A stretch of DNA of 64,000 nt, taken from assembly GCA_965246945.1 (NCBI GenBank), contig CBDFFW010000001.1:1488001-1552000 (forward strand). Reading direction: 5' to 3'. The notes beneath the pieces are model-generated. The model did not search any database, had not been told where the DNA came from, and saw only the letters and a list, made by a program, of their open reading frames with translations. Source of the DNA: CBDFFW01 sp965246945 (GTDB lineage: Bacteria; Pseudomonadota; Alphaproteobacteria; UBA11073). Position numbers and translations under genes: made by a program. This document shows, in pieces, positions 17,416-26,576 of this stretch (position 1 is the first letter of the stretch; each line of letters opens with the position of its first letter).

Positions 17416-17826
17416 ATGGTTATGCAGTTAAAAGTGAAACAAATAGATAGCGAAAAAATTACGATCAATCTCGGCTATGTTGATTTAGGCCATATCGATT
17501 TAATGGTGCAGGACGGTTTTTATGCCAATCGTACTGATTTCATTCGCACTGCCATTCGCAATCAATTGGACCGCTACGCTGAAATCCACAAACAAGCGGT
17601 CAGCCGTAAAAGTCTAGATTTAGGGCTGCGTTATTATAGCCGCCAAGATTTGGAAGCCGCACAAGCAGCCGGGCAAAAACTGCATATCAACGTTTTGGGT
17701 TTAGCCACCATTGCCCTGGATGTTTCGCCGGAATTAGCGGCCAGCACCATTGCCTCCATCACCGTGTTGGGCGCTTTACATGCTAGCCCTGCTGTGAAAG
17801 CGGCACTGACCGACCGGATTCAATAA
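17416..17826 (+). CDS. Ribbon-helix-helix (CopG-like) protein
   Basis: The N-terminal part (KITINLGYVDLGHIDLMVQDG, then FYANRTDFIRTAIRNQLDRY) fits a MetJ/Arc ribbon-helix-helix DNA-binding domain: a beta strand, then two helices with the TDFIRTAIR helix. About 80 further residues (from HKQAVSRKSLDLGL) form an unrecognised C-terminal domain, so it may bind a ligand or partner. It lies 31 nt upstream of a PHB-depolymerase-type esterase gene and could regulate it; that is inference from position only. Confidence 0.65.
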   Translation: MVMQLKVKQIDSEKITINLGYVDLGHIDLMVQDGFYANRTDFIRTAIRNQLDRYAEIHKQAVSRKSLDLGLRYYSRQDLEAAQAAGQKLHINVLGLATIALDVSPELAASTIASITVLGALHASPAVKAALTDRIQ

Positions 17827-17857
17827 CATCTTATAACCAATTTTTTGAAAGCAAATT

Positions 17858-18982
17858 ATGTTTCGTTCATCACTTCCCAATATGTCGCAGGCGTTTAAGC
17901 TAACCCGCAGCGGCCAGCTCTCAAAAGCAACGGCTGTTTTACTAGCGGCGCTGAGCACGCCGGCCATGGCGGGTGAGCCTGCCACTGCGTCAGCCAAAGA
18001 TAGTGGGCAAAGCGCCATTTATCAGGGCTGGTCCGATTTTATGAACAAGGCCCAAGCGCAAACAGAAGCGTTTAGCCAGGGTTTCCAGCCACAGAAAAAA
18101 ACACCGGCGCGTGAAGATATTGTCCCCAATGGCGGTGCTTTTTTAGCTAAATCTTTCCGCAATGCCGCAGGCATGCGCCCCTATAAATTATATATTCCAA
18201 GTATAGCTACAAGTAAGTCGCGCCCGCTGATTATCATGCTGCATGGCTGCACGCAAAATGCGGATGATTTTGCCGCCGGCACACGTATGAACATACTGGC
18301 TGAGCAGCATAATTTTCTGGTGGCCTATCCAGAACAGATTGGCAGCGCCAATCCCAATAGTTGCTGGAATTGGTTTGCGCCTGAAAACCAGCAAGCTGGC
18401 CGCGGCGAGGCATCGTTGATTGCCGGTATCACCCAGCAAATTATGAAAGATTATGCGGTGGATACCAGCCGTGTTTATGTGGCCGGCTTATCAGCAGGCG
18501 GTGCGGCGGCAGCCATTATGGGCCAGACTTATCCCGATTTATATGCTGCCATCGGCGTGCATTCCGGTCTGCCCTGCGGAGCCGCGCGGGATTTGCCATC
18601 TGCCATGGCGGCCATGAAGCAAGGCAATACAGCTACTAGCTGTCAAGCCAATACCCATATTGTGCCCACGATTGTTTTTCATGGCGTGGCCGATAAAACC
18701 GTTAATCCCAATAACAGCGAAACCATTATCAAGCAGGCTGAAGCCAGTAACGGTGCGCAACTAAAAATGACGGAGCAGCCTGGCCAACGGCCTGGCGGCC
18801 GCGCCTACAACCGCAAAGTTTATACGGATGCCAATGGGCAAGTGCAGCTGGAACAATGGCTGATACAAGGTGCCGGCCATGCCTGGGCTGGTGGCAGCAA
18901 ATCCGGCAGTTATACTGATCCGCAAGGGCCAGATGCCAGCCGCGAAATGGTGCGCTTTTTCTTGGCACACTCGCTTATTTAA
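17858..18982 (+). CDS. Secreted PHB-depolymerase-family esterase
   Basis: Alpha/beta hydrolase of the Esterase_PHB family, which includes extracellular polyhydroxybutyrate depolymerases and feruloyl esterases. A signal peptide runs to about residue 38 (LLAALSTPAMAGEP). The core starts RPLIIMLHGCTQNADDFA, the oxyanion region; the nucleophile is in GLSAGG, the acid probably in HGVADKTVNPNN, and the histidine in GAGHAWAGG. Length 374. The substrate cannot be told from sequence. Its 3' end overlaps the convergent creA gene by 8 nt. Confidence 0.88.
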   Translation: MFRSSLPNMSQAFKLTRSGQLSKATAVLLAALSTPAMAGEPATASAKDSGQSAIYQGWSDFMNKAQAQTEAFSQGFQPQKKTPAREDIVPNGGAFLAKSFRNAAGMRPYKLYIPSIATSKSRPLIIMLHGCTQNADDFAAGTRMNILAEQHNFLVAYPEQIGSANPNSCWNWFAPENQQAGRGEASLIAGITQQIMKDYAVDTSRVYVAGLSAGGAAAAIMGQTYPDLYAAIGVHSGLPCGAARDLPSAMAAMKQGNTATSCQANTHIVPTIVFHGVADKTVNPNNSETIIKQAEASNGAQLKMTEQPGQRPGGRAYNRKVYTDANGQVQLEQWLIQGAGHAWAGGSKSGSYTDPQGPDASREMVRFFLAHSLI

Positions 18983-19484
18983 AGTCAGGTTTTTGCGGCG
19001 CGGTTCCATTCCAGGTTATGGGTGCGACCACCGAAATCGATGTCGCAGGCGAACCTTCGATCAAGCGCGTGGTGCGGGCGATATAAACCAAGCTGCCATT
19101 TGCTTTATCATATAGCCGGTCAATTTGCAGGGTTTTAAAAATTAATGACCGGCTTTCGTCGAATACTTTTTCGCCGTCATCATCGCCATCAATTTTGGCC
19201 GAAAATGCGATGGGACCGGTTTGCACACAGGAAACCGCCGCCACCGATGGGTCTTCGGCGATGCCTAAACCACCTTTGATGCCACCAGTTTTCGGGCGCG
19301 CGACATAGCAGGTAACACCACTTATTTTCGGATCTTCAAACGCTACAACGGCAATTTTATGGTTGGGACCAATCAGCTTAAACGCTGTGCTGACAGCGCC
19401 AATATCGCGCGGCGATTCAGCATGAACTGGCAAGACCCATAAAAAACTCATCAAAGCCAAAAACGTAAAAGAAATAATTTTCAT
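18975..19484 (-). CDS. creA: CreA family periplasmic protein
   Basis: Small exported protein of unknown function. A signal peptide covers about residues 1-22 (ending VLPVHAES). Family hallmarks are KIAVVAFEDPKISGVTCYV, KTGGIKGGLGIAEDPS, and the pair of cysteines C79-like in GVTCYV and SCVQTGPI, likely a disulfide. Length 169 is normal. It is transcribed toward the esterase gene and their ends overlap. Confidence 0.9.
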   Translation of the reverse strand: MKIISFTFLALMSFLWVLPVHAESPRDIGAVSTAFKLIGPNHKIAVVAFEDPKISGVTCYVARPKTGGIKGGLGIAEDPSVAAVSCVQTGPIAFSAKIDGDDDGEKVFDESRSLIFKTLQIDRLYDKANGSLVYIARTTRLIEGSPATSISVVAPITWNGTAPQKPDFK

Positions 19485-19577
19485 GATTGTTATTTAAAAC
19501 ACAAAACGGTTTACGAAGCTTAATAAATTTTTAGATATCCTAATAGATACTTTATATCTATAAAAGTACTAAACTTT

Positions 19578-19742
19578 ATGAGCATTATCGTTTTCGCAAT
19601 CATTGTTTTAATCGTGGCTGGCTTGCTGGCCAGTGCGGTACAGTATATGCCAGCCATACCAGGGCAATTTAAAAGCATGATTCTGGTGCTAATTTTAGTT
19701 TTAGCAGCCCTTGTGATTGCCCAGCACGCTGGTGTGTTCTAG
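19578..19742 (+). CDS. Small two-helix membrane protein, 54 aa
   Basis: A short reading frame from ATG 19578 to TAG 19740-19742. It encodes two hydrophobic helices (residues about 2-20, IIVFAIIVLIVAGLLASA, and 34-48, ILVLILVLAALVIAQ) joined by a short loop YMPAIPGQFKSM. This hairpin layout is common among tiny inner-membrane proteins found near unrelated genes. Function unknown. It lies alone in the creA-ridA gap, with AT-rich DNA on both sides. The fully hydrophobic pattern is unlikely by chance. Confidence 0.6.
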   Translation: MSIIVFAIIVLIVAGLLASAVQYMPAIPGQFKSMILVLILVLAALVIAQHAGVF

Positions 19743-19895
19743 AATTTTATATAATATTCAAAAATCTAAATCGTTTTTATTCGGCTTTCAGTGTTGTATT
19801 ATTGTTGCCTGAAATTTTTGGAGAAATTGCAGTAAGCTAAAACAAAAATTACGGTCAATTAATGACAATAACCAAATTACTTGCTAAATAAATGT

Positions 19896-20366
19896 ATGTC
19901 TTCTTCTGTTCCCCAACGCCTAATTGAACTTGGCATTGAATTGCCGTTGCCAGCAGCGCCCGCTGCCGCCTATGTGCCATTTGCGCAGCATGGCGATTTG
20001 CTGTTTATGGCAGGGCAAATTCCGGTCGAAAATGGCGAGCGGAAATTTATTGGCAAGGTTGGCGCTGAATTTTCGATTGAACAAGGCCAGCAAGCGGCAC
20101 GCTTATGCAGTATCAATCTGCTGGCCCAATTGCAAATTGCCTTGAATGGTGATTGGGAGCGTTTTGCGCGTGTGGTGCGTTTGGGCGGATTTGTTAATTG
20201 CGCAGCAGATTTCGATCAGCAAGCACAGGTTATCAACGGCGCTTCGCAACTAATGATTGAAGTATTTGGCGAGACTGGTAAACACGCCCGCACAGCAGTC
20301 GGCACAAATGTGCTGCCTTTCAATGTCGCTGTCGAAGTCGAAGCGATTTTTGCGATTAAGGCTTAG
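19896..20366 (+). CDS. RidA family protein (YjgF/YER057c/UK114)
   Basis: Likely imine/enamine deaminase or relative that clears reactive intermediates from PLP enzymes. Visible parts: LLFMAGQIPVENGERKFIGK, the trimer-forming ARLCSINLLAQLQIALNG, VVRLGGFVNCAADFDQQ, ARTAVGTNVLPFNVAVEVEA. The usual substrate arginine at the end of the RTAVG segment is present. This is the longer RidA subgroup (156 residues from ATG 19896). thrC begins 43 nt downstream and needs PLP; RidA protecting against products of threonine metabolism makes this pairing sensible. Confidence 0.88.
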   Translation: MSSSVPQRLIELGIELPLPAAPAAAYVPFAQHGDLLFMAGQIPVENGERKFIGKVGAEFSIEQGQQAARLCSINLLAQLQIALNGDWERFARVVRLGGFVNCAADFDQQAQVINGASQLMIEVFGETGKHARTAVGTNVLPFNVAVEVEAIFAIKA

Positions 20367-20409
20367 CTGTTATTCGACAATCAGGCGCTCAACATTTATG
20401 TTAGCGTCT

Positions 20410-21777
20410 ATGCAATACACCTCTACCCGTGATCGTAATCACAAACAAAGTTTTGCGGAGATTGCGCTTGGTGGAATGGCGCCGGATGGGGGGTTGTATG
20501 TTCCAACCAAATTACCGGAAAGCCTGGCCTTTAAACAGCGTACAGGTTGGCCAAAGGCTGATTATGCAATGCTGGCTACCCAAATCATTGCACCCTTTAT
20601 GGGCGATGCAGTGCCCTCGGCAACTTTAACGCAATTGATTAGCAATGCTTATGCAACTTTTAGTGATGCACGCATCACACCGTTGAAACAGTTGGATGAT
20701 CAGCTCACCATTTTGGAATTATTTCATGGCCCCAGCTTGGCTTTTAAAGATGTAGCAATGCAATTTCTCGGCCAGTTATTTGGCCATTCGCTAAGCACGC
20801 AAAATAAAGCAGTTACGATTGTCAGCGCCACATCTGGCGATACTGGCAGCGCAGCCGTGGCCGCTTTTGCCAATATTGCGAATGTAAAATTAATCGTGCT
20901 CTATCCGCACGAACGCATTAGTGATTTTCAACGCCGGCAAATGACCACCAGCGGTGCTGCTAATGTAGAAATCCTGGCTATTGAAGGCACGTTTGATGAC
21001 TGCCAACAAATTGTGAAAACGCTATTAAACGATGCAGAATTAAAAGCACAGCGTAACTTAGCCGCTATCAACTCCATTAACTGGTGCCGGATTATGGCAC
21101 AGATGGTTTATTATATTTATGTACTGCTGCAATATGAAACCCAGCAAACATTTGTGGTGCCAACGGGAAATTTCGGCAATGCCTATGCCGCCCATCTGGT
21201 GCGCCGGCTAAACTGGCCGATTGACCAAATTGTGATTGGCAATAATGCCAATGATGCGATTACGCAGCTGGTGCAAACTGGCAAATTGCAGCGCGGCAAG
21301 GTCACCCCCACCATTAGCAACGCCATCGATATTCAGATCCCCAGCAACTTGGAACGCTATTTATGGGAATTATTTGCGCAAGATAGTAGTCAATTAACAG
21401 AATGGCTTGATGGTTTTAATCAGACGGGCGAAGCCAATTTAAGCAGTGAGCAGCATATTCAATTGCGTGAACATTTTTTAGCCGCGGCCATTACTGATGC
21501 GGAAACCCGCGCGACAATGCGCGATATTCACGCACGCTTTGGTTATATTATCGATCCACACACCGCGGTGGGGATTGCCGCCGCCAACAAAACGCTGCCG
21601 CCCGAACAGCCACGCATTGCGCTGGCCTGCGCTGCACCGCAAAAATTTCAGGCAACGGTTGAAGCCAGCCTTGGCCAACCATTGGCTTTCCAAGATCCCC
21701 TGACTGGTAAAAAAGAGGCATTTACGGTATTGCCTGTGGATCTGGCAAAAATCCGAACCACAATTGCCGCCTTTTAA
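20410..21777 (+). CDS. thrC: Threonine synthase
   Basis: PLP enzyme that turns O-phosphohomoserine into threonine. From ATG 20410 the start MQYTSTRDRNHKQSFAEI is the family one; ATG 20398 adds four residues, and longer forms run into the ridA gene. The PLP lysine is in GPSLAFKDVAMQFLG; the phosphate loop is TSGDTGSAA; the C-terminal region holds FVVPTGNFGNAYAAH and IIDPHTAVGIAA. About 455 residues, normal. It probably shares a transcript with ridA upstream and ends 48 nt before pdhC. Confidence 0.95.
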   Translation: MQYTSTRDRNHKQSFAEIALGGMAPDGGLYVPTKLPESLAFKQRTGWPKADYAMLATQIIAPFMGDAVPSATLTQLISNAYATFSDARITPLKQLDDQLTILELFHGPSLAFKDVAMQFLGQLFGHSLSTQNKAVTIVSATSGDTGSAAVAAFANIANVKLIVLYPHERISDFQRRQMTTSGAANVEILAIEGTFDDCQQIVKTLLNDAELKAQRNLAAINSINWCRIMAQMVYYIYVLLQYETQQTFVVPTGNFGNAYAAHLVRRLNWPIDQIVIGNNANDAITQLVQTGKLQRGKVTPTISNAIDIQIPSNLERYLWELFAQDSSQLTEWLDGFNQTGEANLSSEQHIQLREHFLAAAITDAETRATMRDIHARFGYIIDPHTAVGIAAANKTLPPEQPRIALACAAPQKFQATVEASLGQPLAFQDPLTGKKEAFTVLPVDLAKIRTTIAAF

Positions 21778-21825
21778 TTGGCAAACCGCGCAACCCATGC
21801 CAATATCGACGGCAGAGAATAGACG

Positions 21826-23091
21826 ATGCCGATTGATATTTTGATGCCCGCCCTATCGCCGACCATGACCGAAGGCAAATTAGCCAAATGGCATGTAGCA
21901 GTCGGCGATGCGGTTAAATCCGGTATGGTAGTGGCGGAAATCGAAACCGATAAAGCCACCATGGAAGTGGAAGCGATTGATGAAGGCACGGTCGGCGCGA
22001 TTTTAGTGGCCGAGGGCACTGAAGGCGTGGCTGTTAACAGTATCATCGCCCAATTGCTGGAAGCGGGCGAAGGCAAGGATGCACTAGGCGCAGCCCTTAA
22101 ACCCACTACAGCATTGGCTGTTAACAGCGCACCGGTAGAAACCAAAACGCCGATTGCCACAGCACCAGTTGCAACAAATATCATAGCGCCAGCCACTAAC
22201 AGTAAAGGTCGTGTATTCGCGTCGCCGTTGGCCAAGCGCATTGCCAAGCAAAAAGGTGTGGATTTAGCCCAAATCAAAGGCACAGGTCCGCATGGCCGGA
22301 TTGTCCGCAAGGATGTAGAGAATGCACCTGTAGGCGGCAAAGCAATGGTATCTGCTGCCCTGCCCACCAGCAGCATCAATGCGCGTGCTTTGGCCGATGC
22401 GTATAAAATGCCATATACAGCGGAGGCGAACAGTCCGATTCGCAAGGTAATTGCCAAGCGTTTGACTGAATCTAAACAAACCATTCCGCATTTTTATTTA
22501 ACGGTGGATTGCCAGATCGATGCCCTGCTTGCGTTGCGGGCACAGTTTAACGAAGCGCAACCGGTTAAAGTTTCGGTGAATGATTTGGTCATTAAAGCCT
22601 GTGCACTCGCGCTGCAGCAAATTCCGGCCGCCAATGCTGCGTGGACGGATGAGGCCATTTTGAAGTTCAAACACAGCGATATTTCGGTAGCCGTGGCCAC
22701 ACCTAATGGTTTGATCACCCCGATAATCAAGCAAGCGGAATCAAAAAATTTGGCCGCAATCAGTACTGAGATGAAAGATCTCGCCGCCCGTGCGCGGGAT
22801 AATAAATTAAAACCCGAAGAATTTACCGGTGGTACCTTTACAATATCAAATCTCGGTATGTTCGGCATTAAAGATTTCGGGGCGATTATTAACCCGCCGC
22901 AAGCATGTATTTTAGCCGTGGGCGCGGGCGAAAAACGCCCAGTGGTAATTGATGATCAAATTAAAATTGCAACGGTGATGAGCTGCACCCTATCGGTTGA
23001 CCACCGCGTGGTCGATGGTGCTGTGGGTGCAGAATTTATTAGTGCGTTTAAGGCTTTAATTGAGAAGCCCCTTAAATTGATATTATCCTAG
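21826..23091 (+). CDS. pdhC: Dihydrolipoamide acetyltransferase (pyruvate dehydrogenase E2)
   Basis: E2 core of pyruvate dehydrogenase. One lipoyl domain (residues 1-80) with the lipoyl lysine in ETDKATMEVE, an Ala/Pro/Thr-rich linker, an E1/E3-binding domain (about 125-165: ASPLAKRIAKQKGVDL and GTGPHGRIVRKDVE) and the acetyltransferase core (about 200-421) with HFYLTVDC and the catalytic HRVVDGAVGAEF. A single lipoyl domain is usual in alphaproteobacteria. The E1 genes pdhA and pdhB, which normally precede it, are absent, as is lpd. An inverted repeat follows 3 nt after the stop. Confidence 0.93.
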   Translation: MPIDILMPALSPTMTEGKLAKWHVAVGDAVKSGMVVAEIETDKATMEVEAIDEGTVGAILVAEGTEGVAVNSIIAQLLEAGEGKDALGAALKPTTALAVNSAPVETKTPIATAPVATNIIAPATNSKGRVFASPLAKRIAKQKGVDLAQIKGTGPHGRIVRKDVENAPVGGKAMVSAALPTSSINARALADAYKMPYTAEANSPIRKVIAKRLTESKQTIPHFYLTVDCQIDALLALRAQFNEAQPVKVSVNDLVIKACALALQQIPAANAAWTDEAILKFKHSDISVAVATPNGLITPIIKQAESKNLAAISTEMKDLAARARDNKLKPEEFTGGTFTISNLGMFGIKDFGAIINPPQACILAVGAGEKRPVVIDDQIKIATVMSCTLSVDHRVVDGAVGAEFISAFKALIEKPLKLILS

Positions 23092-23093
23092 AC

Positions 23094-23182
23094 CGTCATG
23101 CCAGCGGAAGCTGGCAACGAGCCCGACAGTTAAATAGTTAGCTTTAATGCAAGCTTGGATCCCAGCTTACGCTGGGATGACG
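23094..23182. repeat. Intergenic inverted repeat, family A
   Basis: Imperfect inverted repeat. Left end CGTCATGCCAGCGGAAGCTG; the right end reads, on the opposite strand, CGTCATCCCAGCGTAAGCTG. About 45 nt separate the arms. Same GTCATCCC-type ends are found at 36568-36673 and 42068-42163. It lies right after the pdhC stop and between convergent genes, where it could end both transcripts. Confidence 0.8.
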
Positions 23183-23203
23183 CTGGATTAATTTTTCACT
23201 AAT

Positions 23204-23674
23204 CTAATTAAGATATTCCATAATTGAAGCAACAAGCTGATCATACTCAGCTTCACTTGCTAATTGTTGATAAGGCATTTCTCCAGTCGCTGGCGGGCAA
23301 AATGGATTAAACCGCCAGCGTGGATCTGTTTTATATCGGGGGAAAATATGGCAGTGCAGATGGGGAACTAAATTACCCAAGGACGCATAATTCATATGGT
23401 CTGGCTTAACCGCATGGGAAATTGCCTGCATCGCTTGCCGCAGATCTTCAGTAAAACTTTTATACTCCGCATCAGATAATTGATCCATACCGGTGACATG
23501 GCGCTGGTTAAACACCAAAACACAATAACCGCGATAAACCTGATTACGGTCTAAAAACAATGTTGAAACAGTCAGATCTTTTACCTTAACCGAAAATTCG
23601 TTTTTAGCTGCGCGTGGCTGGCAAAGTTGGCAGCCTTTCCCAGCCACCAGGTCATCCCATGAATTTTCCAACAT
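23204..23674 (-). CDS. HIT family hydrolase
   Basis: Histidine-triad nucleotide hydrolase or transferase. The triad HLHCHIFPRY is seen near residue 100, with the family piece GYCVLVFNQRHVTGMDQLS earlier. A possible zinc site is in KGCQLCQ near the start. Length 156 is at the long end of HIT proteins. It follows lolD by 2 nt on the same strand, so it appears to belong to the lolC/E-lolD transcript. Substrate unknown. Confidence 0.85.
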   Translation of the reverse strand: MLENSWDDLVAGKGCQLCQPRAAKNEFSVKVKDLTVSTLFLDRNQVYRGYCVLVFNQRHVTGMDQLSDAEYKSFTEDLRQAMQAISHAVKPDHMNYASLGNLVPHLHCHIFPRYKTDPRWRFNPFCPPATGEMPYQQLASEAEYDQLVASIMEYLN

Positions 23675-23676
23675 GC

Positions 23677-24348
23677 CTATTTATTGGCTTGTAAATGCCC
23701 GTTATGCAAATATAGTATGCGGTCCATTTGCGCGGCAAGTTGCGGATTATGCGTGGCGATTAATGCTGCCAAACCTTCTTGTTTAGCCAGTTGCAACAGT
23801 AATTGAAAAATTCCCGCCGCCGTGCCTTCATCCAGATTGCCGGTGGGTTCATCCGCCAATAATAATTTGGGCCGATTGGCCAGCGCCCGCGCAATGGCCA
23901 CACGTTGTTGTTCGCCGCCGGATAACTGGCCAGGGCGATGACCGGCCCGTGCTGCTAAGCCAACTTGTTCAAGTAATGCCAGCGCGCGTGTTTTAGCAGC
24001 AGCTGCTGTAACGCCCAGCAAACGTTGCGGCAGTACAATATTTTCCAAGGCGCTAAAATCCGGCAAGAGATGATGAAATTGATACACAAACCCTACGGTT
24101 TGCCCGCGCAGTTGGGTGCGGGCCGCTTCACTTAACTTATCAATGTTTTGCCCATTAATGGTTACCTGTCCGCTGCTGGGCACGTCCAATAAACCGGCGA
24201 TTTGCAGCAAGGTCGATTTACCACTACCGGATGCGCCAACTAACGCCACCAGCTCGCCCGCCTGCAATTGCAGATCAATGCCTTGCAGTACCGGCAAATC
24301 CGCTTCCGCCTGCCGATACATTTTATTAATTTGGGAAAGCGTAAGCAT
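23677..24348 (-). CDS. lolD: Lipoprotein-releasing ABC transporter ATPase LolD
   Basis: ATPase that powers extraction of outer-membrane lipoproteins from the inner membrane by LolCE. Walker A is GASGSGKST (about 38-46), the signature LSGGEQQRVAIARAL, and Walker B LLLADEPTGNLD; the Q-loop region reads VGFVYQFHHLLPDFSALEN, typical of LolD. Length 223 is normal. It lies 1 nt downstream of the lolC/E gene, on the same strand. Confidence 0.94.
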   Translation of the reverse strand: MLTLSQINKMYRQAEADLPVLQGIDLQLQAGELVALVGASGSGKSTLLQIAGLLDVPSSGQVTINGQNIDKLSEAARTQLRGQTVGFVYQFHHLLPDFSALENIVLPQRLLGVTAAAAKTRALALLEQVGLAARAGHRPGQLSGGEQQRVAIARALANRPKLLLADEPTGNLDEGTAAGIFQLLLQLAKQEGLAALIATHNPQLAAQMDRILYLHNGHLQANK

Positions 24349-24349
24349 T

Positions 24350-25591
24350 TTAATTCTGTCTCAAAATATCAATCGGTTGCAGTTTGGAGGCGCGCCAGGC
24401 GGGATAGAAAGTTGCCCCGAAAGTCAGCGTTAATGCGATGCTGACCACCACCCATACTTCGCGCCAATCCAGTTTGGCTGGCAGTTTGGATAGAAAATAA
24501 ATTTCTGGTGAGAATAAATCCGTGCCCGTTAGATGCTGCAAGCCCTGGCGAATGCTTTCGATATTCAAAGCAAAGCCAACCCCCAGTAATAACCCGCTGA
24601 GCGTGCCAATAATTCCCAATGTCGCACCCATCATGAAAAACACGCGCAGGATATTGCCACTGCCCGCGCCCATAGTGCGTAAAATGGCGATATCACGGTT
24701 TTTATCACGCACCAGCATGATCAGGCCGGAGATAATGTTGAAGGCAGCCACTATGACAATCAACGTTAAGATAATAAACATCACATTGCGTTCCACCTGA
24801 ATGGCGTTGAAGTAGCTGGCATTGCTATCTTGCCAATCTGAAACGCGGTTGCCGCCACCGGCAATTTGGGTAATCGCTTTTTTTTGCGCCTGTAGATGCT
24901 GCGGGTCGCGCGTGATAATTTCAATGGTATTAACAGTGCCATCAAAATTGAAAAAGGCCTGGGCGGCGCGCAACGGCATAAAAATAAAACTGCTATCATA
25001 TTCGAACATGCCGACATCAAAAATTCCGGCAATGGTATACGCCTTGGCGCGCGGCATACTGCCGAATGGTGTGCTGTTCATGACTGGCGAAAGCAGCGTG
25101 ATTTTATCACCTGGCCGGACATTCAACCCTTCGGCCATTCGGCGGCCAATTAACACATTATCGCTGAGCAATTCCGGCACCGTACCTTCGACGATTTTTT
25201 GGGAGATAATCGGTTTACGCGCTAAATCCAGCGGGGCAATCCCACGCACCATCGCCCCCCGCGCTTGCCCATTATAGGTGAGCAGCGCCTGCCCTTCGAC
25301 CTCCGGAAACGCTGCCACTACCCCATCCACCTGGCCGATTTTTTCGGTAAGTGCGCCATAACTTTTAATTGGGGCCAGCATGCCATAAACATTCATATGG
25401 CCGTTGAGGCCCAAAATCCGGCCCAGCAACTCTTCCCGAAAACCGTTCATGACCGATAACACAATAATGAGTGTGGCGACACCCAAAGCGATACCCAGCA
25501 GCGAAAACAAGCTTATTACCGAAATAAACCCTTCAGATTTGCGCGCCCGCAAATAACGTTGTGCAATGAACCATTCGGTCGCTAAATTCAT
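24350..25591 (-). CDS. Lipoprotein-releasing system permease (LolC/LolE)
   Basis: Inner-membrane permease of the Lol system. Four membrane segments: one N-terminal (ISLFSLLGIALGVATLIIVL), then a large periplasmic domain, then three C-terminal ones from about residue 265 onward. Family marks are RYLRARKSEGFISVISLFS at the start and GNILRVFFMMGATLGIIGT later. In many alphaproteobacteria a single LolF-like protein serves as both LolC and LolE, which fits the single copy here. ATG 25591 is preferred; an upstream in-frame start at 25627 adds 12 poorly conserved residues. Followed by lolD and HIT. Confidence 0.92.
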   Translation of the reverse strand: MNLATEWFIAQRYLRARKSEGFISVISLFSLLGIALGVATLIIVLSVMNGFREELLGRILGLNGHMNVYGMLAPIKSYGALTEKIGQVDGVVAAFPEVEGQALLTYNGQARGAMVRGIAPLDLARKPIISQKIVEGTVPELLSDNVLIGRRMAEGLNVRPGDKITLLSPVMNSTPFGSMPRAKAYTIAGIFDVGMFEYDSSFIFMPLRAAQAFFNFDGTVNTIEIITRDPQHLQAQKKAITQIAGGGNRVSDWQDSNASYFNAIQVERNVMFIILTLIVIVAAFNIISGLIMLVRDKNRDIAILRTMGAGSGNILRVFFMMGATLGIIGTLSGLLLGVGFALNIESIRQGLQHLTGTDLFSPEIYFLSKLPAKLDWREVWVVVSIALTLTFGATFYPAWRASKLQPIDILRQN

Positions 25592-25676
25592 GAAATATTT
25601 GTTACACGTTATTATTTTGCGGCCCAAGCATTAAATGAAACTATTAGTTAAGTAATGAAATGTATATTATGAGAGC

Positions 25677-26525
25677 ATGAAAAAAACTGCCACAACCCGT
25701 CGTCAATTTATTGGCCATGCTGCTAAATTTTTATTTGCAGCACCAGCTTTGGGTGCAGGTAGAGCACCCGTACAACAAAATAAAACTACAATTATTTCTA
25801 TTCCTCAAGAAGTGCAGCTGGGCAGAGAAGCCGCTGCCCAGATCAGGGCGCAAAGTAAAATTATTACTTCCGGTCCTGAATATGAACGTTTAGCACGGGT
25901 TAGAAAGCAGCTTTTGCCAACATTGAAAGCACAATACAAAACAGAAAATGATGTGGATATTGATTTCAATATTACGCTAATTGACTCAAAAGAGGTTAAT
26001 GCTTTTGCCCTGCCAAGTGGTGATCTTTTCGTTTATACTGGTTTAGTAAAATCGACGAAAAATGATGCCGAACTCGCTGGTGTTTTAGGTCATGAGGGAA
26101 CCCATACTGTCAGACGACATTTCGCAAAATTGATTGATAAGCAACAGAAGATGAATACTATTGCTAGCATTATTTTAGGTGTAACCAAAGCCAATAATAG
26201 CCAGGTATTGGCGACCCAAGTTGGTTTATTGCTGCAACAACTTAATTATTCACGTGATATGGAAAGCGAAGCGGATCGCCAAGGTCAAGCCAATATGTTA
26301 GCTGTTGGGTACAATCCAAAAGCCATGGCTGATTTTTTTGAAACCATGAAAAAAAATAGCAATGATAAAGGTCCTACTTGGTTATCTAACCACCCAGGGC
26401 TTGATCAGCGCATTAAAGAGGCCCGCCAATGGGCAGCAGCAAACACAATATCGGTCGAAGACCCATTTGGCCAATCCGCGCCAACATCCGCGCCAACCCC
26501 TAAACAAATTTTTGGTGTTCCTTAA
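25677..26525 (+). CDS. M48-family metalloprotease with Tat-like signal
   Basis: Second M48 zinc protease of the window, a BepA/LoiP-like form without the TPR part. The N-terminus TTRRQFIGHAAKFLFAAPAL looks like a twin-arginine signal with an AxG-type cleavage area. The zinc motif is HEGTH in GVLGHEGTHTVRRH, the third ligand in MESEADRQGQANM. Family pieces NAFALPSGDLFVYTGLV and WLSNHPGLDQRIKEARQ complete the picture. Length 282. Divergent from lolC/E; pheT starts 51 nt downstream. Confidence 0.88.
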   Translation: MKKTATTRRQFIGHAAKFLFAAPALGAGRAPVQQNKTTIISIPQEVQLGREAAAQIRAQSKIITSGPEYERLARVRKQLLPTLKAQYKTENDVDIDFNITLIDSKEVNAFALPSGDLFVYTGLVKSTKNDAELAGVLGHEGTHTVRRHFAKLIDKQQKMNTIASIILGVTKANNSQVLATQVGLLLQQLNYSRDMESEADRQGQANMLAVGYNPKAMADFFETMKKNSNDKGPTWLSNHPGLDQRIKEARQWAAANTISVEDPFGQSAPTSAPTPKQIFGVP

Positions 26526-26576
26526 TAAATTCGCAAGTTGCTTGCTCCGCCTGCCAAGTCATGCTGAATTAAGGGC

